Assembly: GCA_030650265.1 (NCBI GenBank)
Contig: JAUSEJ010000657.1
Span: forward strand, 1-5,183
Length of the DNA: 5,183 nt
Origin: Dehalococcoidia bacterium
Lineage (GTDB): Bacteria; Chloroflexota; Dehalococcoidia; JACPQF01
Direction: 5' to 3'
Below the pieces are notes generated by a model, which was not told where the DNA came from, ran no database searches, and saw nothing but the letters and a program-made list of their open reading frames with translations. The position numbers and the translations under genes were made by a program. Shown here piece by piece: positions 1 through 5,183 of this stretch (position 1 is its first letter; each line of letters begins with the position of its first letter).

Positions 1-336
1 GAACCGTTGCCGGCGCCGAACCGGAACTAGAGTTAAGGGACAGCCACGGATAGCTCTCCGCAGCAGTCCAGGTCATCGACCCCCCGCCAGTGTTGGCGAT
101 CGACACTTGTTGGGAGGAAGGATTGGTCTGAGCGTCGGCCAGGAAGTTAAGGGTTGTCGTGTTCAGTCCGAGCCGAGCCGGAGGATTGCCAAGATTGAGC
201 TTTCCGGAGCCGTAGATGTTGTCTTTGCCTGCGGCGCCGGCGTCGATCGCCCTTCCCTCGAGATAGGTCTGAATCTGCGAAGGCGTATATGCGGGATAAG
301 CCTGCTTCACCAGAGCGGCTGCCACCTGGCTCCTAA
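1..336 (-). pseudogene. Frameshifted C-terminal part of the S8-like protein, with BACON-like domain; runs off the left edge
   Basis: Read in the -1 frame relative to the upstream ORF, this stretch is open to the window edge. It first continues the subtilase core: QVAAALVKQAYPAYTPSQIQ, then ARAIDAG-type and DNIYGSGKLNLGNPP-type sequence (codons from 328 to about 180). This is the usual helix and end of an S8 domain just after the catalytic Ser. It is followed by LNTTTLNFLADAQTNPSSQ, VSIANTGGGSMTWTA and YPWLSLNSSSGSAPATV. That pattern (QxVxIxNxGGGxxxWxA...WLxxxxxSGxxP) is typical of BACON-type beta-sandwich domains, which occur in extracellular proteins. There is no plausible start codon with a ribosome binding site of its own, so it is the displaced 3' part of the same gene. 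The frame is regained by one extra G, or by a -1 slip, at 337-342. The end of the gene lies outside the window. Confidence 0.82.
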
Positions 337-1887
337 CCCCCCGCTGCCGTAGCTGGCAGTCGAGACTCCATCTGGCGCAGAAAGCTCGGGTTTGACACGA
401 CCGTCGTTGGTCGGCCCTTGCGAGCTATAAGCTCTGATGGTTCCCGTACTGTAGTTAAAAACACCAACGGCGACTGCGCCCATCGCGTCGGCGGGCGAGC
501 CAAGACTGCTCGACGCCACTGTGTAATCCAAATTGTGATTCAGGCTATATAAGTCAAGAGTGCGCGCCGAACCAGAATATCGCCAAACAGCGAGAGCATA
601 CCAGCCTTCCTGACTTACCTCATAACCAATAACCTCGAGAGGGGAAGTGCCGGGACCCTGCGCAACATCAGAACTCGCCGTAGGAGTGCTCCAATCTCCC
701 CATCTATAGAGGTACAAATCATAATCGTTCGTGGACGAACTCCATGGATCGTCCCAGGTCAGCACGGCGCTGATCCGCTCGCCGACGTAGGCATATAAGC
801 CGTTCACCTCGGTTGTACCCGTGAATTGATGCCAACCGTCACCATCGGAATCGGAGAACATTCCATCCCAGTGCCTTTGGCCAAAGTCACCCGTCCCCGC
901 GACAACAAACACGCCAGCCGTCCTTGCATTGTTGACTTTGTTGGCGATGTAGCCAGTACCATCGTAGTTGTTGAACCCCAAAAAGGAGACGCACAGAGAA
1001 AGCACGCTGACGCTATTGGCTACTAGCCAGTCTACTGCGCTGCCAAACTCCACGTCGTTGGAAATGCCCGCAAGGTAAAGCGTGGCCCCTGGCGCAACGT
1101 CATACACAATTTCCGCACAAGCTGATCCGTAGGCAGTGGCGGAAAAGTTAGCGTCTGACCTAAAGTTTTGAGCAACCATTCGACCCGCGGGCGGTAGCTC
1201 TGTGCCGCGTAGACTCTCATAGCCGCTGAACCCCAACCCGATTATCCCTATCTTGACACCGGTTGCATCAAACCCTGCCGCCTGCCAGGTGTTTGCGCCA
1301 ATCACTCTTACACCTTCACTGGTGAACACGCTGGGAGCAACCAGTAGCTGGGTCGGAGATTGAAATCCGGATCCGCCGGCGAGGTCCCCTGTCGCCATGA
1401 GGGGCCTGCGAACTCGGATTACGGAGGACGAGGAAGCGATGCTCCTGATGGCCGTGATGGGCAGGTAGGCAAGGACCAGGTTATCCGACCTGGAGGCAAC
1501 GGCGCCACCAGATAATTCTACCAAGGCCACGGTATCGTCCACTCCGTCTGCCTCAGTTTCCACGACGACCATTATCCGATCACCACTAATGGTCAAATCC
1601 ATCTTCTCGGCGGTTGCCAAAGCCGCCCCGAGCCCCGCAGTAGAGAGCTCGTCGATCAAGTTACTGAGAACGATCTCGACCTTGCCGTCTCGTTTTCCAG
1701 GGGTACCCTGAGCTGTGGGTCGTTCCGCTCTCCCCAAATGCACGCCAGCGGCCGGCAGACCATGTTCTGCTGCCTGATCCGGGCCTTCAGAGTAGACTCT
1801 GTCGTTGCTTGGCAATGAACCAGCGAAGACCAAAGCGGCCAAAACGGTGACACGAGCGAGGAACTGAATTGACGCAGCCGGTTTCAT
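307..1887 (-). CDS. Secreted subtilisin-like (S8) pseudoprotease, main reading frame, truncated by a frameshift
   Basis: The frame encodes 526 residues from ATG 1887. Residues 1-25 look like a signal peptide (Lys/Arg n-region, then VTVLAALVFAG), so the product is probably exported. Residues about 60-170 resemble a subtilase propeptide. The S8 core follows: GVKIGIIGLGFSGY near 217, YGSACAEIVYDVAPGA near 253, VVAGTGDFGQRHW near 334, and SSQGPTNDGRVKPELSAPDG before the expected Ser site. A beta-rich insertion with a Ca-site-like D-S-D-G-D-G (346-351) sits between the third motif and the Ser region, as in a known subset of secreted S8 proteins. The key residues are replaced: Asp to Gly217, His to Tyr253, oxyanion Asn to Asp334, and no G-T-S-x-A-x-P follows. 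The frame leaves the family sequence after the G6 run at 337-342 and stops at 307-309. I chose ATG 1887 because GTGAGG lies 9 nt upstream; ATG 1893 in the same frame is an alternative. The fold assignment is firm; proteolytic activity is very unlikely. Confidence 0.88.
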   Translation of the reverse strand: MKPAASIQFLARVTVLAALVFAGSLPSNDRVYSEGPDQAAEHGLPAAGVHLGRAERPTAQGTPGKRDGKVEIVLSNLIDELSTAGLGAALATAEKMDLTISGDRIMVVVETEADGVDDTVALVELSGGAVASRSDNLVLAYLPITAIRSIASSSSVIRVRRPLMATGDLAGGSGFQSPTQLLVAPSVFTSEGVRVIGANTWQAAGFDATGVKIGIIGLGFSGYESLRGTELPPAGRMVAQNFRSDANFSATAYGSACAEIVYDVAPGATLYLAGISNDVEFGSAVDWLVANSVSVLSLCVSFLGFNNYDGTGYIANKVNNARTAGVFVVAGTGDFGQRHWDGMFSDSDGDGWHQFTGTTEVNGLYAYVGERISAVLTWDDPWSSSTNDYDLYLYRWGDWSTPTASSDVAQGPGTSPLEVIGYEVSQEGWYALAVWRYSGSARTLDLYSLNHNLDYTVASSSLGSPADAMGAVAVGVFNYSTGTIRAYSSQGPTNDGRVKPELSAPDGVSTASYGSGGLGARWQPLW

Positions 1888-2032
1888 GCTCATTCGCCTC
1901 ACTTTACAGTTGTCAGCCGGTAAGCTGTCTTGCCGTTCCCCTTTTCGCCACATAGAACAGGACGCAAACAGGCAAGAAAATCGAGGAAGTGACGCCGTGT
2001 GAGCCACCCCACTCAACTTTGCTGTCGACTGC
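1888..2032 (-). promoter_or_regulatory. Long 5' leader of the S8-like gene, with one imperfect hairpin
   Basis: The stretch between the predicted transcription start and the start codon is long for a simple leader. It contains a hairpin at 1918-1935 (7-bp arms with one mismatch, 4-nt loop) about 16 nt before the ribosome binding site. I could not match it to a riboswitch class that I know. A regulatory role is only inferred from its length and position. Confidence 0.25.
1897..1902 (-). promoter_or_regulatory. Ribosome binding site of the S8-like gene
   Basis: GTGAGG on the minus strand lies 9 nt before ATG 1887 and only 3 nt before the in-frame ATG 1893. The spacing favours the start at 1887, which also places the signal peptide directly at the N-terminus. 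Confidence 0.55.
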
Positions 2033-2038
2033 AGGGGC

Positions 2039-2067
2039 ATTATATGCAAACGTGCAGACAAAGTCAA
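2039..2067 (-). promoter_or_regulatory. Sigma70-type promoter for the S8-like gene
   Basis: On the minus strand TTGACT (2067-2062) is followed by a 17-nt spacer and a perfect TATAAT (2044-2039), which is 11 of 12 consensus bases at optimal spacing. Transcription would start near 2032, giving a leader of about 140 nt before ATG 1887. This also argues against extending the gene to an upstream in-frame ATG at 2067, because that codon would lie in the -35 box. Confidence 0.72.
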
Positions 2068-2146
2068 GTATCTTCAAACCATACTTCCAACGATCAAATA
2101 TGGCGCGAATAATCCTGACAATCCGGCGATTGCCGCTGGGAAAACT

Positions 2147-2156
2147 AATCATGATT
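2147..2156. repeat. Perfect 10-bp palindrome in the divergent intergenic region
   Basis: AATCATGATT is a perfect palindrome lying between the two divergent promoters, roughly 80 nt upstream of each -10 or -35 element. It could be an operator half-site pair, but a 10-bp AT-rich palindrome can arise by chance. Confidence 0.2.
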
Positions 2157-2226
2157 GAATAAAGGTTTCCTCGGAGAAACACCCTTCCGTCCGGAATATC
2201 GGCGAAACTGGCGGCGATGTGATGTG

Positions 2227-2235
2227 TGGTATACT
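2227..2235 (+). promoter_or_regulatory. Extended -10 promoter for the DUF697 gene
   Basis: TGGTATACT fits an extended -10 element (TGn-TATACT, 5 of 6 against TATAAT). The -35 position (ACTGGC, about 2207-2212) is poor, which extended -10 promoters tolerate. Transcription would start near 2242, so translation should begin at ATG 2270 and not at the in-frame GTG 2219 or ATG 2222 located in or before the promoter. Confidence 0.5.
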
Positions 2236-2269
2236 CATAGAAACAGCTATTGCAGAAGGTGCCTCCCAA

Positions 2270-3298
2270 ATGAAACTCCTTGGACCGGCTAAGGGCTTCC
2301 GGAAACTCATACAGGGCATCAGTGTCGAGGACGTTCAGCGGTCGGCGGCATTGGGCTTCACCATCCTGGTAACTGGTCCTTCCCTGGTCGATTGCCTTGC
2401 ACTCGTGTCTCATCTGGCCGGCACGACTGGCCAGTTCGCCGGTCCCAATCGCACCTTCAGACCGGTCGCCTGGCCCGTAACGCCAGATCGGCTGGACGCG
2501 CTGAAAGGGGTCGATCTGATTGTCTTCGTCGCCGGCTGGCATGACGAGATACCGTTCAGCGATCTCGAAATTCTCAGGAGTTCGACAAGGGGACTTACCC
2601 CGCTGGTCACCGTGATTCACGGCCATAGGTTGGACGAGTCGACTGGACAAAAGGGAAACGGACCCTCAGGGACGTTCGAGAAGACTGTCGTGCTCGAACG
2701 ATTGGCACCGACGCCGGTTGTGGACCAGGTTGTGCCCGCCATTGTCGACCTCCTGCCGGAGCACGCCGTAGCACTGGGAAGGGCGTTCCCTCCTTTCAAG
2801 CAGGCCGCCTCAGCAAAAGTTATCAATGACGCCAGTTGGACAAACGCTAAGTTTGCGGCTATATCCAATGTGTCCGCCGTTGTCCCCATCGTAGGTAACC
2901 TGATGGCGGCCACAGCCGATCTGATTGTCCTCACCCGAAACCAAATTGTCTTGCTGCTGAAGCTTGCCGCTATCCATGGCAGGGACATTCATGACCAAAG
3001 AAGCATCTACAAGGAGATCCTGCCCGTAGTAGGCGCCGCATTTATTTGGCGAACGGTGGCTCGAGAGACGGCAGCCCTTATCCCCGGTTTGCTAGGCGCC
3101 GTACCTAAGATTGTCATTGCCTATGCTGGCACCTACGCCGTTGGCCAGGCTGCCACATACTACTACGACAAGGGCCGCAAGCCACCCACCCAAATGATTC
3201 GATCGTTCTACGCAAGAGCCGCGGAACAGGCTTCCCTACGTCTTACCAGTCTTCTGCCAAAGGGATCTCATCGACCAACCCACCTCGAAAAGGAATAA
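2270..3298 (+). CDS. DUF697 (YcjF-like) membrane-associated protein with a degenerate GTPase-like N-terminal half
   Basis: The gene encodes 342 residues from ATG 2270, with AGAAGGT (2254-2260) about 9-10 nt upstream. Residues 28-50 (LGFTILVTGPSLVDCLALVS) look like the first strand and P-loop region of an Era-like GTPase, but the G-x4-G-K-S/T motif is absent. Residues 81-93 (VDLIVFVAGWHDE) match the usual 'D.vvfv.d' strand. Residues 111-122 (PLVTVIHGHRLD) sit where N/T-K-x-D would be, without the Lys. Residues about 183-304 match the DUF697 pattern: a hydrophobic segment at 200-235 (VPIVGNLMAATADLIVLTRN) and another at 250-298 ending in YAVGQAATYYYDKG. DUF697 often lies C-terminal to real GTPase domains; its exact role is unknown. 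This protein probably sits at the membrane and does not hydrolyse GTP by the usual mechanism. It is transcribed away from the S8-like gene and precedes the YfhO-like gene in the same direction. Confidence 0.82.
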   Translation: MKLLGPAKGFRKLIQGISVEDVQRSAALGFTILVTGPSLVDCLALVSHLAGTTGQFAGPNRTFRPVAWPVTPDRLDALKGVDLIVFVAGWHDEIPFSDLEILRSSTRGLTPLVTVIHGHRLDESTGQKGNGPSGTFEKTVVLERLAPTPVVDQVVPAIVDLLPEHAVALGRAFPPFKQAASAKVINDASWTNAKFAAISNVSAVVPIVGNLMAATADLIVLTRNQIVLLLKLAAIHGRDIHDQRSIYKEILPVVGAAFIWRTVARETAALIPGLLGAVPKIVIAYAGTYAVGQAATYYYDKGRKPPTQMIRSFYARAAEQASLRLTSLLPKGSHRPTHLEKE

Positions 3299-3322
3299 CC
3301 AAGACCAGCCGTATCTTCTGCT

Positions 3323-3352
3323 TTGCCACTTGTCACTATCGTGACGTATAAT
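3323..3352 (+). promoter_or_regulatory. Sigma70-type promoter for the YfhO-like gene
   Basis: TTGCCA (3323-3328), an 18-nt spacer and a perfect TATAAT (3347-3352) give 11 of 12 consensus bases. Transcription would start near 3359, about 60 nt before the TTG start at 3418. The gene can therefore be transcribed independently of the DUF697 gene that ends at 3298. No clear intrinsic terminator is visible between the two genes, so readthrough is also possible. Confidence 0.65.
3332..3345. promoter_or_regulatory. Candidate operator: inverted repeat inside the promoter spacer
   Basis: GTCAC-TATC-GTGAC is a perfect 5-bp inverted repeat with a 4-nt centre. It lies entirely between the -35 and -10 elements of the YfhO-like gene promoter, where a bound dimeric regulator would block or reshape polymerase binding. 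The site is short, so chance is not excluded. Confidence 0.35.
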
Positions 3353-3406
3353 ATCAATGCTGGGACCCAGTTTCGGTCAAGCAGGAACACGATCAGCGAA
3401 GAGCAG

Positions 3407-3412
3407 AAAGGA
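3407..3412 (+). promoter_or_regulatory. Ribosome binding site deciding the TTG start of the YfhO-like gene
   Basis: AAAGGA (within AGAAAGGA) lies 5 nt before TTG 3418. Because no ATG or GTG occurs in frame between the upstream stop and the conserved first membrane segment, this site fixes the unusual start codon. Confidence 0.65.
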
Positions 3413-3417
3413 TCTCC

Positions 3418-5183
3418 TTGAAGCAACTCAAGGAAACAGCCTACGATTCCCTATCCATTGCGGTCATTCTCGTTGTAGACCTGCTCTTCTTCTTCAAAGC
3501 GATTCTCTATGGCGAGATCTTCTTCGAGCGGGACACCAGCGTATTCTACTACCCGATCATGTCTACCATCAGCAGCTCTATCCAGAACTGGACGCTGCCC
3601 CTCTGGACTCCCAACATCTTTGGCGGCTTCCCCCTCTTTGCCGATGGGGAGGCTGGCTTGTTCTATCCGCCGGTGGCTGCGCTCGTCTACTTCCTCCCGC
3701 CTGAACAAGCCTTCATTTGGGTAACTATCTCTCACTTCTTCATGGCCGGACTTTTCACATTCGTTTTTCTGCGAACCCTGGGTCTGGGCAGGTTCGGGTC
3801 GTTGGTCGGTGGCATCTCCTTCATGCTTGGCGGCTTCACCATCGCCCAGCTCCACCATGTCAATCTAAGCAATAGCGCCATCTGGCTTCCTCTCATCCTG
3901 TGCTTCGTAGAGCGATCCATGCAGTCTCGAGGGGCCAGACGGCACGTGTACCTGTTGCTAGCAGGCGGAGCTTTCGGCCTTCAGTGCCTCGCCGTTCACG
4001 TCAACGTGCCGTTGATGAGCCTGCCCGTAATCCTTGGCTACATCGCTCTGCGTGTCATCTTCGGCCCGATCGGTGGGGGACAGGGGTCAGGGGTCAGGAG
4101 CCGGGGAACGAACATCCGTCCCCGATCGCATGTCCATCGTCCCCCTGGCCCCTGGACCCCGACCCCTGGCCCCCGTCCATCGTCCCCTGTCCCCTCTCCC
4201 CTGACCCCTGTCCCCCATTTAGAGCTGGCGCGCTGGTACGACGATCTCAAACCCTTTGGCTGGCGCCTCCTCGTTGCTGCCAGGGTGGTCCTTGGTCGGA
4301 TTACTTTGCTTGGCTGGGCTCTCGCTATAGTTCCTCTCACCGGGCTGGCAATTGCCGCCGTACAGATCCTGCCTCTCTATGAACTGGGCGCATTTTCGAG
4401 GCGGGCGGGCGGTCTGGATCCCTTAGTTGCCACCTCTGAAGCCCAAACGGTCTACAATATGATTACCCTTATCTTTCCCTACTTCTTCCGCGACGCCTCG
4501 AATCTAAACTGGGGTCTTTGGACCCAGTGGGAGACTCGCATCTACCTGGGAATTCTCCCATTGATTCTTGGTATTACAGCGATTGTTCTCGTTCGATCGC
4601 GTGTGGTGGTCTTCTTCGCCCTGGCCGGGCTGCTAGCCATCTTCATTGGTCTTGCCGACTCGTCACCAATAAAGCTGTACTCTCTGATCTCAACCCTGCC
4701 GGGCTACAATCTTGTGCGCGCCCCCGGCCGTTACGCCTACATCTGGACCTTCTCTAACGCTATTCTGGCAGCTTACGCCGCTAATTGGCTTAGCAATCCT
4801 GTTTTCGGACGGTCGCACTTTCGTTTTCTCAGGGCGAGATGGAAGCCCAGGAGCCTGTTGTGGCGTCTTCCCGCACTCGTCTTCTTCGTCATTCTGGCTA
4901 TAGCAGCTATGGAGCTTCCCATCGCTGTCCAGCAGGCATCCAGCTACGTGGCAAGCCATAAACCGGACATCCTCAATCTGATCCAGCAAAACTACTTATC
5001 CCTGCCCCGAATGCTGCGAAGTACCGAGTTTGCCCTGACGTCGAGTCGCGTCTACGATGGTCTTACCTATTCTCTCAGCTTCGACAATCTAGCCACCAGG
5101 TACGGCCTTGTTCTCGTCGCCTCATCGGTAGCCATACTATTGGTTGGTTATGCGGTATCGAAGGCAAAGTGGCTATGGCAAAT
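3418..5183 (+). CDS. YfhO-like polytopic membrane protein (GT-C glycosyltransferase type), 3' end outside the window
   Basis: An open frame of 588 codons runs from TTG 3418 to the right edge without a stop. TTG is the only possible start: the frame is closed by TAA at 3349-3351, no ATG or GTG lies between, and AGAAAGGA is 5 nt upstream. TM1 is at about 12-30. A long outer loop follows with E-R-D39 and FYYP (43-46), LPLWTPNIFGGFPL (60-73) and an acidic/Gly-rich stretch before FYPP (82-85). This is the YfhO signature, and the loop Asp is in the usual GT-C catalytic place. Further hydrophobic segments lie near 98-118, 128-145, 155-170, 177-216, 297-316 and on to 563-580. RAPGR (434-438) is another family motif. 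YfhO of Firmicutes takes part in glycosylating envelope polymers such as lipoteichoic acid; the substrate here is unknown. Residues 220-267 are a foreign, Pro-rich insertion in an apparently cytoplasmic loop. Confidence 0.85.
   Translation, partial: MKQLKETAYDSLSIAVILVVDLLFFFKAILYGEIFFERDTSVFYYPIMSTISSSIQNWTLPLWTPNIFGGFPLFADGEAGLFYPPVAALVYFLPPEQAFIWVTISHFFMAGLFTFVFLRTLGLGRFGSLVGGISFMLGGFTIAQLHHVNLSNSAIWLPLILCFVERSMQSRGARRHVYLLLAGGAFGLQCLAVHVNVPLMSLPVILGYIALRVIFGPIGGGQGSGVRSRGTNIRPRSHVHRPPGPWTPTPGPRPSSPVPSPLTPVPHLELARWYDDLKPFGWRLLVAARVVLGRITLLGWALAIVPLTGLAIAAVQILPLYELGAFSRRAGGLDPLVATSEAQTVYNMITLIFPYFFRDASNLNWGLWTQWETRIYLGILPLILGITAIVLVRSRVVVFFALAGLLAIFIGLADSSPIKLYSLISTLPGYNLVRAPGRYAYIWTFSNAILAAYAANWLSNPVFGRSHFRFLRARWKPRSLLWRLPALVFFVILAIAAMELPIAVQQASSYVASHKPDILNLIQQNYLSLPRMLRSTEFALTSSRVYDGLTYSLSFDNLATRYGLVLVASSVAILLVGYAVSKAKWLWQ
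4074..4093 (+). repeat. Left arm of the 20-bp terminal inverted repeat
   Basis: T-GGGGG-ACA-GGGG-TCA-GGGG is the exact reverse complement of 4198-4217. The next base outward (4073/4218) and the next base inward (4094/4197) do not pair. A further GGGGTCAGG unit overlaps this arm at 4090-4098, making a short tandem repeat. Confidence 0.85.
4132..4187. repeat. Internal 13-bp direct repeat in the palindromic element
   Basis: GTCCATCGTCCCC occurs at 4132-4144 and 4175-4187, 43 bp apart. Between them CCCCTGGCCCC occurs twice (4142-4152 and 4163-4173). The interior thus looks like partial duplications of C-rich units. Confidence 0.7.
4198..4217 (-). repeat. Right arm of the 20-bp terminal inverted repeat
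   Basis: CCCC-TGA-CCCC-TGT-CCCCC-A matches the left arm exactly on the opposite strand. In mRNA the two arms could form a very stable stem closing a 104-nt interior within the coding sequence. Confidence 0.85.

Larger units (their letters stand above)
4074..4217. mobile_element. 144-bp palindromic C/G-strand-biased element inserted in frame in the YfhO-like gene
   Basis: The element is bounded by 20-bp perfect inverted repeats and has strong strand bias: its left end is built from GGGGACA/GGGGTCA units, and its right two-thirds mostly from CCCCTG, GTCCATCGTCCCC and CCCTGGCCCC units. Its composition differs sharply from the flanking gene. At 144 bp it equals 48 codons and carries no stop in the host frame. 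The encoded segment is rich in Pro, Gly, Ser and Arg, unlike any part of a YfhO protein, and falls between two membrane segments. No target-site duplication is obvious directly at the ends. It carries no gene, so it would depend on other machinery to move. Calling it mobile is an inference from structure and placement. Confidence 0.55.

Noticed and set aside
1888..2032. Known riboswitch (c-di-GMP, fluoride or cobalamin type) in the long leader
   Set aside because: I could not find the conserved core of any of these classes. Only a short imperfect hairpin is visible.
1888..2067. N-terminal extension of the S8-like protein to an upstream in-frame ATG at 2067
   Set aside because: The extension lies in the promoter and leader, has no ribosome binding site, and would bury the signal peptide that begins at 1887.
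2219..2269. Upstream GTG/ATG starts for the DUF697 gene
   Set aside because: They fall before or within the extended -10 element, and ATG 2270 has a good ribosome binding site.
1913..2650. 245-codon open frame on the minus strand opposite the DUF697 gene
   Set aside because: It overlaps the well-supported DUF697 coding frame, crosses both promoters, and its translation shows no recognisable domain or hydrophobic pattern.
3357..3858. Plus- and minus-strand open frames overlapping the start of the YfhO-like gene
   Set aside because: They are out-of-frame shadows. Only the frame from TTG 3418 shows family motifs and membrane segments.
4074..4217. CRISPR array or intrinsic terminator
   Set aside because: The repeat units are degenerate and not regularly spaced by unique spacers. 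The inverted repeat lies within a coding frame and is followed by only three T.
3900..4382. Plus-strand 160-codon frame and minus-strand 100-codon frame across the palindromic element
   Set aside because: They stay open because the C/G-rich repeat lacks stops. Neither has a start signal or a plausible product, and the YfhO-like frame continues through.

Overview
The window carries two genes transcribed rightward and one transcribed leftward. It reads as ordinary bacterial chromosome of moderate GC, with recognisable sigma70-type promoters (TATAAT, TATACT) and Shine-Dalgarno sites. The mix of a large secreted subtilase-type protein with a BACON-like tail, a DUF697 protein and a YfhO-type membrane protein resembles environmental Gram-positive or Chloroflexota-type genomes. 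That taxonomic guess is weak: no rRNA, tRNA or diagnostic housekeeping gene is present.

Left half (1-1887, minus strand): a secreted protein built on the subtilisin (S8) fold. It has a signal peptide, a propeptide-like region, the subtilase core with a beta-rich, Ca-site-like insertion, and a BACON-like tail that runs off the left edge. All three S8 catalytic-site motifs still in frame have lost their key residue: Asp to Gly, His to Tyr, oxyanion Asn to Asp. The loop that should carry the nucleophilic Ser (G-T-S-x-A-x-P) is missing. At the same place the reading frame breaks at a run of six G. One extra G, or a -1 slip there, rejoins the frame to an intact C-terminal part. This is a pseudoprotease, a decaying gene, or both.

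Middle (1888-2269): a divergent intergenic region. It holds a near-consensus promoter for the leftward gene (TTGACT-17-TATAAT), whose transcript has a leader of about 140 nt, and an extended -10 promoter for the rightward gene.

Right half (2270-5183, plus strand): first a 342-residue protein with a degenerate GTPase-like N-terminal half and a membrane-associated DUF697 C-terminal half. After a 119-nt gap with its own promoter and a small palindrome inside the promoter spacer comes a YfhO/GT-C-type polytopic membrane protein. It starts at TTG and is cut by the right edge.

The YfhO-like gene contains a 144-bp C/G-strand-biased element bounded by 20-bp perfect inverted repeats. It adds 48 codons (mostly Pro/Gly/Ser/Arg) in frame between two membrane segments, much like the in-frame palindromic elements known from Rickettsia. 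No metabolic pathway clearly links the three genes. The shared theme is the cell envelope and secretion. The most interesting points are the fully inactivated subtilase and the in-frame palindromic insertion.
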